From NCBI RefSeq assembly GCF_000374365.1, contig NZ_KB894118.1, positions 84,732 to 148,731 on the forward strand: a stretch of DNA of 64,000 bases, written 5' to 3'. Positions 26,464 through 33,636 of the stretch are shown here, one piece after another. The position numbers and the translations under genes are program-made. Source of the stretch: Bacteroides gallinarum DSM 18171 = JCM 13658. GTDB taxonomy: Bacteria > Bacteroidota > Bacteroidia > Bacteroidales > Bacteroidaceae. The notes under the pieces were generated by a model. The model was not told where the DNA came from. It searched no databases and saw only the letters and a program-made list of their open reading frames with translations. The stretch's first letter is position 1, and each line of letters opens with the position of its first letter.

Positions 26464-26471
26464 CAAAGGTA
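26464..26471 (-). promoter_or_regulatory. Candidate -7 box for the SusC-SusD-NPP operon
   Basis: Minus strand TACCTTTG matches TAnnTTTG. Predicted leader about 65 bases. No TTTG lies at the -33 position; instead the 22-bp array C begins 17 bases upstream. Confidence 0.5.
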
Positions 26472-26487
26472 GAGGGGAGATGTAAGG

Positions 26488-26577
26488 TTTCGGTTACAGC
26501 GGGGATTCATTTCGGTTACGGCAGAGATTCATTTCGGTTACGGTGGAAATACATTTCGGTTACACGAAAAATATCGG
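26488..26577. repeat. 22-bp-phased degenerate array C, between divergent promoters
   Basis: TTTCGGTTAC starts at 26488, 26510, 26532 and 26554, exactly 22 bases apart, each followed by a variable purine-rich tail and ATTCA or ATACA; a partial fifth copy starts at 26572. It fills the space between the -7 boxes of the SusC operon (26464-26471, minus) and the EamA gene (26609-26616, plus). Confidence 0.88.
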
Positions 26578-26608
26578 TTCCGGGGCTGTCAAAGCGGAGA
26601 ATTAGTAG

Positions 26609-26616
26609 TATTTTTG
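26609..26616 (+). promoter_or_regulatory. Candidate -7 box for the EamA gene
   Basis: TATTTTTG matches TAnnTTTG. The predicted leader is about 12 bases to the ATG at 26635. Confidence 0.5.
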
Positions 26617-26634
26617 CAGCCAAAATAAAAAGTT

Positions 26635-27585
26635 ATGAATGTAAAAGCGAAAGGGTATTTGTTGGGAGCGATAGCCGCTGCTACGTACGGTATGAATCCG
26701 TTATTTGCACTTCCGTTGTACAAAACGGGTATGAATCCTGATTCCGTCTTGTTTTTCAGGTATCTGTTTGCACTTCCGTTGCTGGGGATTATGCTGAAAG
26801 TGAGGGGGCGGAGTTTCAAGGTGAGCCGCCGGGAGGTGCGGTCTTTGATTGTAATGGGGTTGCTTGTAGCCCTTTCGTCGCTGACGTTGTTCGAGAGTTA
26901 CAACTATATGGAGGCGGGCATAGCGTCTACGCTGTTGTTTGTGTATCCTATTATGGTGGCTCTGATTATGACGTTTGTCTTTAAGGAGAAGTTGAAGCCG
27001 GTAACGGCGCTGTGTATCCTGCTGGCGCTGGTGGGCATCGGGCTGTTGTACAAAAGCGGCGACGGCACTACGCTCAGCCTGGTGGGGACGGTCATGGTGT
27101 TTGCGTCCTCGCTTTCGTATGCCATTTATATCGTAGGAGTCAATCAGTCTGCTTTGAAGGATGTGGCAACGCTTAAGGTTACTTTCTACGTTTTGCTGTT
27201 CGGCCTGACGCTGTTCGTGGGCAGGCTGTGCTGCGGAGAGGAGCTGATAGTTCCCGGCCGTTGGTATTTATGGGGTAACTTGGTGGCGCTGGCTGTTTTT
27301 CCTACGGCTATCTCCTTTTTGTGTACTACGAGCGCCGTTCAGTATATCGGCTCTACACCCACTGCCATTCTCGGGGCATTGGAACCGGTGACTGCCGTGT
27401 TCTTCGGCATTACGATTTTCGGTGAAAGCCTTACGGCAAGGGAGTGCGTGGGGTTGGTGCTGATTATAGTGGCTGTGACTTTCGTTATCGCCGGAGGAAA
27501 CATCACGGCGCATCTGGTACGTTTCAGGAAGCTGTTCCCCAGACTAAGCCCGCGGTTGGTGGGTAGGCGCAAGAGGAAGGCGTGA
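26635..27585 (+). CDS. EamA/DMT-family transporter
   Basis: 316 residues with about ten hydrophobic segments arranged as two EamA halves (about 5-140 and 150-285). Recognisable pieces are AAATYGMNPLFALPLYKTG near the start and TPTAILGALEPVTAVFFGI in the second half, the usual EamA signature. It ends in a strongly basic cytoplasmic tail (RFRKLFPRLSPRLVGRRKRK). EamA carriers export metabolites such as amino acids, or import some; the substrate is not predictable here. It is a single gene divergent from the SusC-SusD-NPP operon. Confidence 0.9.
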   Translation: MNVKAKGYLLGAIAAATYGMNPLFALPLYKTGMNPDSVLFFRYLFALPLLGIMLKVRGRSFKVSRREVRSLIVMGLLVALSSLTLFESYNYMEAGIASTLLFVYPIMVALIMTFVFKEKLKPVTALCILLALVGIGLLYKSGDGTTLSLVGTVMVFASSLSYAIYIVGVNQSALKDVATLKVTFYVLLFGLTLFVGRLCCGEELIVPGRWYLWGNLVALAVFPTAISFLCTTSAVQYIGSTPTAILGALEPVTAVFFGITIFGESLTARECVGLVLIIVAVTFVIAGGNITAHLVRFRKLFPRLSPRLVGRRKRKA

Positions 27586-27600
27586 TAAAAAGAGGTGTAC

Positions 27601-27830
27601 CTTTCTTTCCTCACAGATTGCACGGATTGACACAGATTTTAATTTCTCAGACAAAGGAATAGGAATAAGGGTTCGGGCAGAAGAACAAAAAGACAAAAGA
27701 GAAAAATTGTCTTTTTGTTCTTCTGTCCGAACCCTCGTTCTTCTGTCCGAAATAAAGCCTATGAAATCTATATCGTCCGCGAAGAAATTAGAAATCCGTG
27801 TCAATCCGTGCAATCTGTGAGGAAAGAAAG
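27601..27830. repeat. 230-bp nested inverted-repeat element
   Basis: The outer arms 27601-27647 and 27783-27830 pair with one mismatch and one indel (CTTTCTTTCCTCACAGATTG at the left tip). Inner arms 27669-27696 and 27707-27734 pair with one mismatch (GGGTTCGG at the base, GACAA next to the loop). A direct duplication of GTTCTTCTGTCCGAA follows at 27736-27750. The element fills most of the 331-base space between the convergent EamA and MFS genes. It could act as a bidirectional terminator, and it is related to the element at 33502. Confidence 0.85.
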
Positions 27831-27847
27831 GCACACTTTCTTCTTTC

Positions 27848-27895
27848 TATCGTAATCCTTGCTTTTATCGTAATCCTTTGCTTTTATCGTAATCC
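27848..27895. repeat. Three short direct repeats
   Basis: TATCGTAATCC occurs at 27848, 27866 and 27885, separated by TTGCTTT-like linkers (18-19 base period), immediately past the end of the MFS gene. Confidence 0.7.
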
Positions 27896-27917
27896 GTAGT
27901 GTGCAGCCTTGCCTCTC

Positions 27918-29183
27918 TTATTTCTTGAAAAGCTCTTTCAGGCTTACCGTCTTATTGTTGATAAGCGGGTGTGCCCAGAAACCGATGAAAGTGATATAGC
28001 CTACGAATACGAGGATAATCAGCATGCCGGTGCGTAGCGATGTGGCATCTGCCAGCGTACTGATAATCATCGGCCCGCCGGCGCCGCCCACGATAGCCGA
28101 GCACAGTATGCCGGCAAACGAGCCGTGGTGTTGCGATGCGGAGTTCAGCGCCAGCGAGAATACAATGGAGTACATCATGGAGATGCTGAACCCGATAGCC
28201 GGGAAAGCGATGATAGCCGCTCCCTTGCTTCCGAAAAGGGCGGTGAGCAGCAGGATGATAGTGAGCCCTCCCGATAACTGGAGCAGCCGTTTGCTGTCTA
28301 TCAGCTTCAATAGTATCATGCCTACCACGCAGCCGGCGGTCATCAGTCCCCAGAAGTAGCTTACCGCCTGTGCGCCTTCTACCTGCGGGTTTACACCGTG
28401 GTATTGCTCGAGGAAGGTGCTCATGAAGATAGAGGTTCCCTGCTCGGTGCTTACGTAGCAGAAGATGCCCAGGAAGAACAGCCATACGTACTTCTGCTTG
28501 AACAATGCCAGGTAGGAGGCTTTGGAGCCGCTCTTTTCGTCTTCTTTCAGCTTGATTTTCGGGAAGCGTGAAACGCTTACGGCAACCAGCATTACCAGTA
28601 ACAGCAGTGTGAATACCCAGTAGAGGGATACCCAGGGCAAATCGGGCGGTGTGATGCCTGCCAGCAGGTCGATAAAGAAGTTTTTGCCTTCGGTGTATAT
28701 CTCCGGGTTGAGCTCGTGAATGAGGTAGGTATATACCAGGGGGCTCAGGAAAGAAGCGATGCCGAATACGAACTGGGCTACTTCGGCAACGAAAGCGTAG
28801 TTCTCTTCTCCGCCTACTACACGTTGCAGCGGGTTAATGACGGTTTGCAGCATAGCCATGCCCAGGCCTATGATGAACGAGGAGGCGAGCAGCACGGGGT
28901 ATGTGTGCATGCAGGCAAACAACGTCGTGCCGATGAACGGCATCAGAAATCCCAGGAACAGTACCGGCTTCTCGCCGAAGCGGTCTATCATGAGCCCGGC
29001 AGGGATAGACATGATAGCGTAGGCAAGGAAGAAGGAGGTGGGGATGAACCCCGCCATTGCCAGGTCGCTCAGGTTGAAGTTATGGATAATGTCCGGAATG
29101 AGCGGTCCCAGGATGTTCGTGATAAATGATATGGTGAACCAAAACGCCATTATCAGCGCTAGCATTCCTAAATTCTTTTTCAT
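27918..29183 (-). CDS. MFS sugar transporter, FucP/GluP-like
   Basis: 421 residues with about 12 transmembrane segments; MFS motifs include GLMIDRFGEKPVLFLGF between segments 2 and 3. The sequence resembles the fucose/glucose permease branch of the major facilitator family. It starts 1 base after the ROK kinase stop, so the two are translationally linked. In this locus it should carry the monosaccharide released from heparin disaccharides (GlcN/GlcNAc, possibly sulfated or the 4-deoxy uronate derivative) across the inner membrane. The substrate is inferred from context. It is the last gene of the second heparin operon. Confidence 0.9.
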   Translation of the reverse strand: MKKNLGMLALIMAFWFTISFITNILGPLIPDIIHNFNLSDLAMAGFIPTSFFLAYAIMSIPAGLMIDRFGEKPVLFLGFLMPFIGTTLFACMHTYPVLLASSFIIGLGMAMLQTVINPLQRVVGGEENYAFVAEVAQFVFGIASFLSPLVYTYLIHELNPEIYTEGKNFFIDLLAGITPPDLPWVSLYWVFTLLLLVMLVAVSVSRFPKIKLKEDEKSGSKASYLALFKQKYVWLFFLGIFCYVSTEQGTSIFMSTFLEQYHGVNPQVEGAQAVSYFWGLMTAGCVVGMILLKLIDSKRLLQLSGGLTIILLLTALFGSKGAAIIAFPAIGFSISMMYSIVFSLALNSASQHHGSFAGILCSAIVGGAGGPMIISTLADATSLRTGMLIILVFVGYITFIGFWAHPLINNKTVSLKELFKK

Positions 29184-29184
29184 A

Positions 29185-30135
29185 CTATTTCGTGTTTAAT
29201 GAGAATACCAGCGATGCAGCGCCGATGCTTCCCGCTTTGTTACCTAATGATGCAGCCATGATGCGGGTGTTGGCGGCACAGTCGGCGATAGCGTAGCGGT
29301 ATGCCTGCTCGCTGACTTTGCGGATGTAGAAGTCGCCGGCTTCGGACAGCCCGCCGCCTATTACGACGCGTTGCGGGCTGAAGATGTTGATGAAGCCTGC
29401 AATGCCGTGCCCCAGGAAGTTGCAGTGTTCGTCCAGGCATTCCGTTGCCAGCGCATCGCCTTCTTTATAAAGGCGTACGATAAGCTCTCCGTTGATTTCT
29501 TCGCCCGGATAGGCGATGCCTGCCTCGCTTGCCCGCTTGCTGAAACGGCGTACCAGTGCGGAGGTGGATGCGTAATGTTCCAAACAGCCCACGGAACCGC
29601 AGGCGCAGGGCTCTCCGTCGGCTATCAGGGGTACGTGTCCCAGCTCCGTACCGCGGTTGGCAAACCCGTTGAACAGCTTGCCGTCGATAACTACCGCGCC
29701 GCCGATGCCCGTCCCCACGGTGAGGAACACCACGTTTTTGGCGCCTTGCCCGGCGCCGTACATGGTTTCGCCCAGTCCCATAAGGTTGGCGTCGTTGCCC
29801 ATTTGCACGGGCAGCCCCATTGCTGCCTCGATGCGGTCGGCAAGGTTCAGGTTTTCCCACCCTTTGATGTTCTCGGCTCCGCCCAGCACAATGCGGTTCG
29901 TTTCGTCCACAATGCCGGGTGTGCCGATGCCTATCCCCTCTACCGTTACTCCGAGTTGCCGTGCCGATGCCATTGTTTCCTTGCAGGCTGCCGTCAGTTG
30001 CCCGATTACCGCCTCTGCCGATACATCGGCTTTGGACGGCAGTTTTCCTTGAAAGTGAAATACGCCTTCATGGTCGATAAGGGCGTATTTCACGGAAGTT
30101 CCGCCAAGGTCAATTCCTATCGCGTATCTACTCAT
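29185..30135 (-). CDS. ROK-family sugar kinase (glucosamine/GlcNAc kinase candidate)
   Basis: 316 residues, the normal ROK length. ATP-binding IDLGGTSVKYAL at residues 8-19, catalytic Asp115 in GNDAN, sugar-contact Glu164 and His167 in GTELGHVPL, and the ROK zinc motif CACGSVGCLEHYA (Cys177, Cys179, Cys184). All key residues are present. Its place between the DUF3604 gene and the MFS importer of a heparin locus indicates phosphorylation of GlcNAc or GlcN released in the periplasm and imported. It matches the position I recall for BT4654. Confidence 0.93.
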   Translation of the reverse strand: MSRYAIGIDLGGTSVKYALIDHEGVFHFQGKLPSKADVSAEAVIGQLTAACKETMASARQLGVTVEGIGIGTPGIVDETNRIVLGGAENIKGWENLNLADRIEAAMGLPVQMGNDANLMGLGETMYGAGQGAKNVVFLTVGTGIGGAVVIDGKLFNGFANRGTELGHVPLIADGEPCACGSVGCLEHYASTSALVRRFSKRASEAGIAYPGEEINGELIVRLYKEGDALATECLDEHCNFLGHGIAGFINIFSPQRVVIGGGLSEAGDFYIRKVSEQAYRYAIADCAANTRIMAASLGNKAGSIGAASLVFSLNTK

Positions 30136-30192
30136 AAGTCATAAGTTATGAATGTAATGTTATCGGTCTGAAATTGTAGGTTATCAGTCCTT

Positions 30193-31821
30193 TTATCCTC
30201 TTTCTGCCCAAATCGGCGAGCTCCATGCCCATTGCCCGTCGCGCTGGCGTACACGTACATAGTAGTAGTCGGTGTCGCGCTGGGGCTCTTTGTCTTCCAT
30301 ATAGTGTTCTAGGGTGAAGCAGCTTTCGGGCATGGCGCGGTTAAAGAGGATAGCCTCGCTCAACCAACCTATCATGAAGTGCGAGCGTGAACCTTCGAGC
30401 AGTTCGCCCAGGGTGTGCTGGAACTTCTTGCCGTTGAAATCGGCGGTAAGCGTGCCGTCCTTGGGCATTTCCAGTTCGAGGATGACTGCCTGCGTGGCAG
30501 GGGTCGTGGTGTTGGGGTTCTTGCTGCTGTACATATCCAGCTCCGTGTCTTTCTCGCTTACGGAGAGGATGCGGTTGACGTGTGTCTTGAATTCCGTTTC
30601 GCCTTCCTGCGGAGAGGTGAAGGCTGCGCCACGGAAACAGGGGGTAACGCTCAGGATGCGGCCTTTGTCTACCGAGAGCTTGCCTTGCCAGTGTACGTAC
30701 TTTTCTTCGCGGTTCCAGCCGAAGTCTACTTTTACCTTGCAGCGCACGGTGTCCTCTTCGGGCATAAGCGGGGTCAGCGGGCCGTTCATGCGTGCCAGTA
30801 TCTGGCCGTTCTTCACGATGTCTACATAGTCGATGCAGCTTTCTCCATTGACGTTCAAGTAGATGCGGCGGCTGTTGCCACGGACTACGTCGCCCATGAA
30901 GGCGTCGTTGAGGCGGAAGTCGATTAATATCTTGTCGCCGGTGGCGGCGCATACGTGGCGGGTGCGGAGGGCTTCCCAGATAGCGTCGCGTGTGAGTGAC
31001 GGCGCCATGATACCGATGCGTCCGTCGCCGTAGCTGCCCGGATAGCCGGAGTGCTGGTCGGTGGATGCCATGATACCGAATTTGTGGCCTTGTTCCAGAC
31101 CGTATTGGATAGTGCCTTCCCATTGGCGCGGTCCCATATCGTGCAGGTAGGGGTAGTCGCCCTGGTCGCTTTCGGCCAAGCCGTGGCGGGAGTACATCTC
31201 TACGAACGGGGTGATGTCTCCTTCGGTGAAGAAGTCCCAGTTGTAACCGCGGTAGCCGGTCTGGTAGCCCATATGGTGCGGGGTTACGAATACTTTATGG
31301 CCTTTGGCTTTCTCTTTCCAGTCCTCGATAGAGGTGCATTCTACGAGCGGCGCGTCCAGGTCGTAGTTCAGCGCCACGTGGTCGCCGTGTTCCATGCTGT
31401 GTGCCTCGTAGCCGACGAAGGTGAGGAATTCGCCTTCTTTATTGTATTCGTTGGTCATTCTTACGTATTTCTCGTAGCCTCCTTCGCGCAGGCGCTTGAA
31501 GGCTCCCGTGTGGTAGTCGATTACCCATTTGAGGCGCGGGTCGTTGGCGCCCGGAATGTCCGGCCACATGGCATGGGGGGTTACGCTGACGAAGTCCAAC
31601 TGGCCTTTTGCCGCTTCGAAGGCATCGCGCATGTCGCCGTGCCCGTAGGTGATGTTGCAGTGGTTGTGTAAGTCGCCCCAGAACATCTTGAGGTTGCTTG
31701 CCGACGGCATAATCTTCTTCGCTTCTTTACTTCCTGCTACGCAAGAGCCCAGCAGGCTCCCCGAAGCTGCCAATCCAAGAAAAGACCAGCCTGTGTTCTT
31801 AAGAAAACTTCTTCTGTCCAT
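30193..31821 (-). CDS. DUF3604 PHP-domain metalloenzyme, exported, role in heparin locus unknown
   Basis: 542 residues. The N-terminus has a twin-arginine motif (DRRSFLK) followed by a hydrophobic stretch and lipobox LGSC (Cys27), so it looks like a Tat-exported lipoprotein. The PHP-type metal site begins FWGDLHNHCN (Asp50, His52, His54), with further ligands in VTPHAMW, EAHSMEHGDH, VTPHHMGY and STDQHSGYPG. The C-terminal third is beta-rich. DUF3604 proteins are predicted metal-dependent hydrolases with little biochemistry. The gene is conserved in this position in the recalled B. thetaiotaomicron locus (BT4655). A hydrolytic step on sulfated glucosamine or uronate is possible, but no activity is shown by sequence. 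Confidence 0.88.
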   Translation of the reverse strand: MDRRSFLKNTGWSFLGLAASGSLLGSCVAGSKEAKKIMPSASNLKMFWGDLHNHCNITYGHGDMRDAFEAAKGQLDFVSVTPHAMWPDIPGANDPRLKWVIDYHTGAFKRLREGGYEKYVRMTNEYNKEGEFLTFVGYEAHSMEHGDHVALNYDLDAPLVECTSIEDWKEKAKGHKVFVTPHHMGYQTGYRGYNWDFFTEGDITPFVEMYSRHGLAESDQGDYPYLHDMGPRQWEGTIQYGLEQGHKFGIMASTDQHSGYPGSYGDGRIGIMAPSLTRDAIWEALRTRHVCAATGDKILIDFRLNDAFMGDVVRGNSRRIYLNVNGESCIDYVDIVKNGQILARMNGPLTPLMPEEDTVRCKVKVDFGWNREEKYVHWQGKLSVDKGRILSVTPCFRGAAFTSPQEGETEFKTHVNRILSVSEKDTELDMYSSKNPNTTTPATQAVILELEMPKDGTLTADFNGKKFQHTLGELLEGSRSHFMIGWLSEAILFNRAMPESCFTLEHYMEDKEPQRDTDYYYVRVRQRDGQWAWSSPIWAERG

Positions 31822-31862
31822 GATATTATAATTTAAATGTTATGTCTGAATATAAATGGCGG

Positions 31863-33473
31863 TTATCTGTTTTTCATCAATCTCCGGTCGCCCTTGAAAA
31901 GCTCTTTTACTTTCTCGTCGGGGTCGTCGTCCTTATACTTTTTCTGTGTTTCTTGTAGGAGTTGCATCAGCTCTTTCTGCTTGTCTGCATACTCGGGCTT
32001 GCCGAATACGTTGTTCATTTCGCGCGGGTCGGCTTTCATGTCGTACATTTCCCATTCGTCGATGTCGTTGTAGAAGTGTATCAGCTTGAAGTCTTGCGTG
32101 CGGATACCGTAATGGCGCTTCACGGAGTGTTCTGCGGGGTATTCGTAGTAGTGGTAGTAGGCTGCCTCGCGCCAGTCGGCGGGAATCTTGCCTTCGTTTT
32201 CGAGTATCGGCTTCATGGAGGCTCCCTGGATGTCCGACGGGATTTCCACTCCGGCAAAGTCGAGGAAGGTGGGGGCGAAGTCTACGTTCATGCAGATTGC
32301 GTTGCTGGTGCTGCCTGCCTTGATTGCTTTGGGATAGCGGATGATAAGGGGCATGCGCTGGCATTCCTCGTACATGAAACGTTTGTCGAACCAGCCGTGT
32401 TCGCCCAGGAAGAAGCCCTGGTCGGAGGTGTAGACAATGATTGTGTTATCCAGCTCGCCGATTTTCTCGAGGTAGTTCAGCAGGCGTCCTATGTTTTCGT
32501 CTACCGACAGTACGGTAGCCAGGTAATCGCGCATGTATTGCTGGTATTTCCAGCTTATCAGCGCTTTGCCTTTCAGGTTGCCTTTACGGTATTCGGCGAT
32601 GCGCCCGGCATATACGGAGTCCCATTTGTCCTGTACATCGGCAGGCATGCGTTTGTACACGCTGTAAAGGCGGTTGGTGGTGTCTCTCAGCATCTCGTCG
32701 CGTGTAAGCAGCTTCAAGTCCCAATCGTCGGTCAGGGTGTGCTCGATAGACATGTCTTGCTCGCGGGCAGCCCGGCCGCGTCCTTCGTAGTCGTCGAACA
32801 GGTTGGCGGGTTCGGGGAAGGTGGTGTTGTTGAATATGCCCAGGTGGCGGGGGGCGGGCATCCAGTTACGGTGCGGCGCTTTCTGGTGGTACATCATGCA
32901 GAACGGTTTGCTCTTGTCCCTGCCTTCCAGGAACTCGATAGCTTTGTCTGTAATGATGTCCGTAGCGTAGCCTTTCTCTACGATATGTTTGCCGTTTTCC
33001 CAGAAATCGGGGTCGTAATAATCTCCCTGTTCGTGCTGGCCGCTGAGGATGCTCCAGTGGTCGAAGCCTTGAGGCTCGCTGATAAGATGCCACTTTCCAA
33101 TCATAGCTGTCTGGTAGCCGGCTTGCTGGAGCAGCTTGGGGAATGTCTGCTGGTCGCCGTTGAACGTGCTGGCATTGTCCGTGAAGCCGTTTTCGTGGCT
33201 GAACTTACCGGTAAGGATGCATGCGCGCGACGGGCCGGAGAGGGCGTTGACGGCGTAGCAGTTGTCCATGCGGATGCCTTCGCTGGCAATGCGGTCCATG
33301 TTGGGGGTTTGCAGGAGGTTACCGCCGTAGCAGGACATGGCTTGTGTGGTGTGGTCGTCGGTCATCATGAAGATGATGTTCGGGCGCTTGGGCTCTTCTT
33401 TTTTCTGGCTGGCGCAAGAAGCGAGGCTTAATGTCGCTAACGGGAGGAGCAGATTGGAGAGATTGTTTTTCAT
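31863..33473 (-). CDS. Ser-type sulfatase, likely GlcNAc-6-O-sulfatase (S1_11-like)
   Basis: 536 residues. Lipoprotein signal ending LASC (Cys20). The sulfatase domain has metal Asp39/Asp40 in FMMTDDHTT, the formylglycine motif as SGPSRACILTGK with Ser79 as the modified residue (so it depends on the anaerobic radical-SAM maturase anSME, which is not encoded here), GKWH near 120, and a second metal site in YTSDQGFFLGEHGWFDK. A C-terminal subdomain closes the fold. Its position between PL12 and DUF3604 genes matches the recalled BT4656, a 6-O-sulfatase acting on heparin GlcNAc/GlcNS residues. The specificity is inferred from context. Confidence 0.92.
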   Translation of the reverse strand: MKNNLSNLLLPLATLSLASCASQKKEEPKRPNIIFMMTDDHTTQAMSCYGGNLLQTPNMDRIASEGIRMDNCYAVNALSGPSRACILTGKFSHENGFTDNASTFNGDQQTFPKLLQQAGYQTAMIGKWHLISEPQGFDHWSILSGQHEQGDYYDPDFWENGKHIVEKGYATDIITDKAIEFLEGRDKSKPFCMMYHQKAPHRNWMPAPRHLGIFNNTTFPEPANLFDDYEGRGRAAREQDMSIEHTLTDDWDLKLLTRDEMLRDTTNRLYSVYKRMPADVQDKWDSVYAGRIAEYRKGNLKGKALISWKYQQYMRDYLATVLSVDENIGRLLNYLEKIGELDNTIIVYTSDQGFFLGEHGWFDKRFMYEECQRMPLIIRYPKAIKAGSTSNAICMNVDFAPTFLDFAGVEIPSDIQGASMKPILENEGKIPADWREAAYYHYYEYPAEHSVKRHYGIRTQDFKLIHFYNDIDEWEMYDMKADPREMNNVFGKPEYADKQKELMQLLQETQKKYKDDDPDEKVKELFKGDRRLMKNR

Positions 33474-33501
33474 AACTGGATTTGTTAGCTTTTCATGGTT
33501 T

Positions 33502-33628
33502 GAGGGGAGTGCCGGATTTCACCGCAGGTTGTACGGATTTACACGGATTATCTGCTTTGATAATCGGTTATTTAATTTCAATCTGTGTAATTCCGTGCAA
33601 TCTGCGGTGAAACTCGGCACAGCCTCAT
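33502..33628. repeat. Inverted-repeat element inside the second heparin operon
   Basis: Arms 33502-33552 and about 33576-33628 pair imperfectly (GAGGGGAGTGCCGGATTTCA on the left tip against TGAAACTCGGCACAGCCTC on the right), with an inner GATTATC/GATAATC stem at 33546-33563. It shares the ACGGATTnACACGGATT core with the element at 27601. It fills the space between the PL12 gene and the sulfatase gene, so operon mRNA must include a long hairpin here. Confidence 0.8.
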
Positions 33629-33636
33629 CCCGGATA

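Noticed and set aside
31962..33431. 489-codon open frame on the + strand
   Set aside because: It is antisense to the sulfatase gene; its Val/Phe/His-rich sequence is typical of antisense frames in GC-rich Bacteroides genes.
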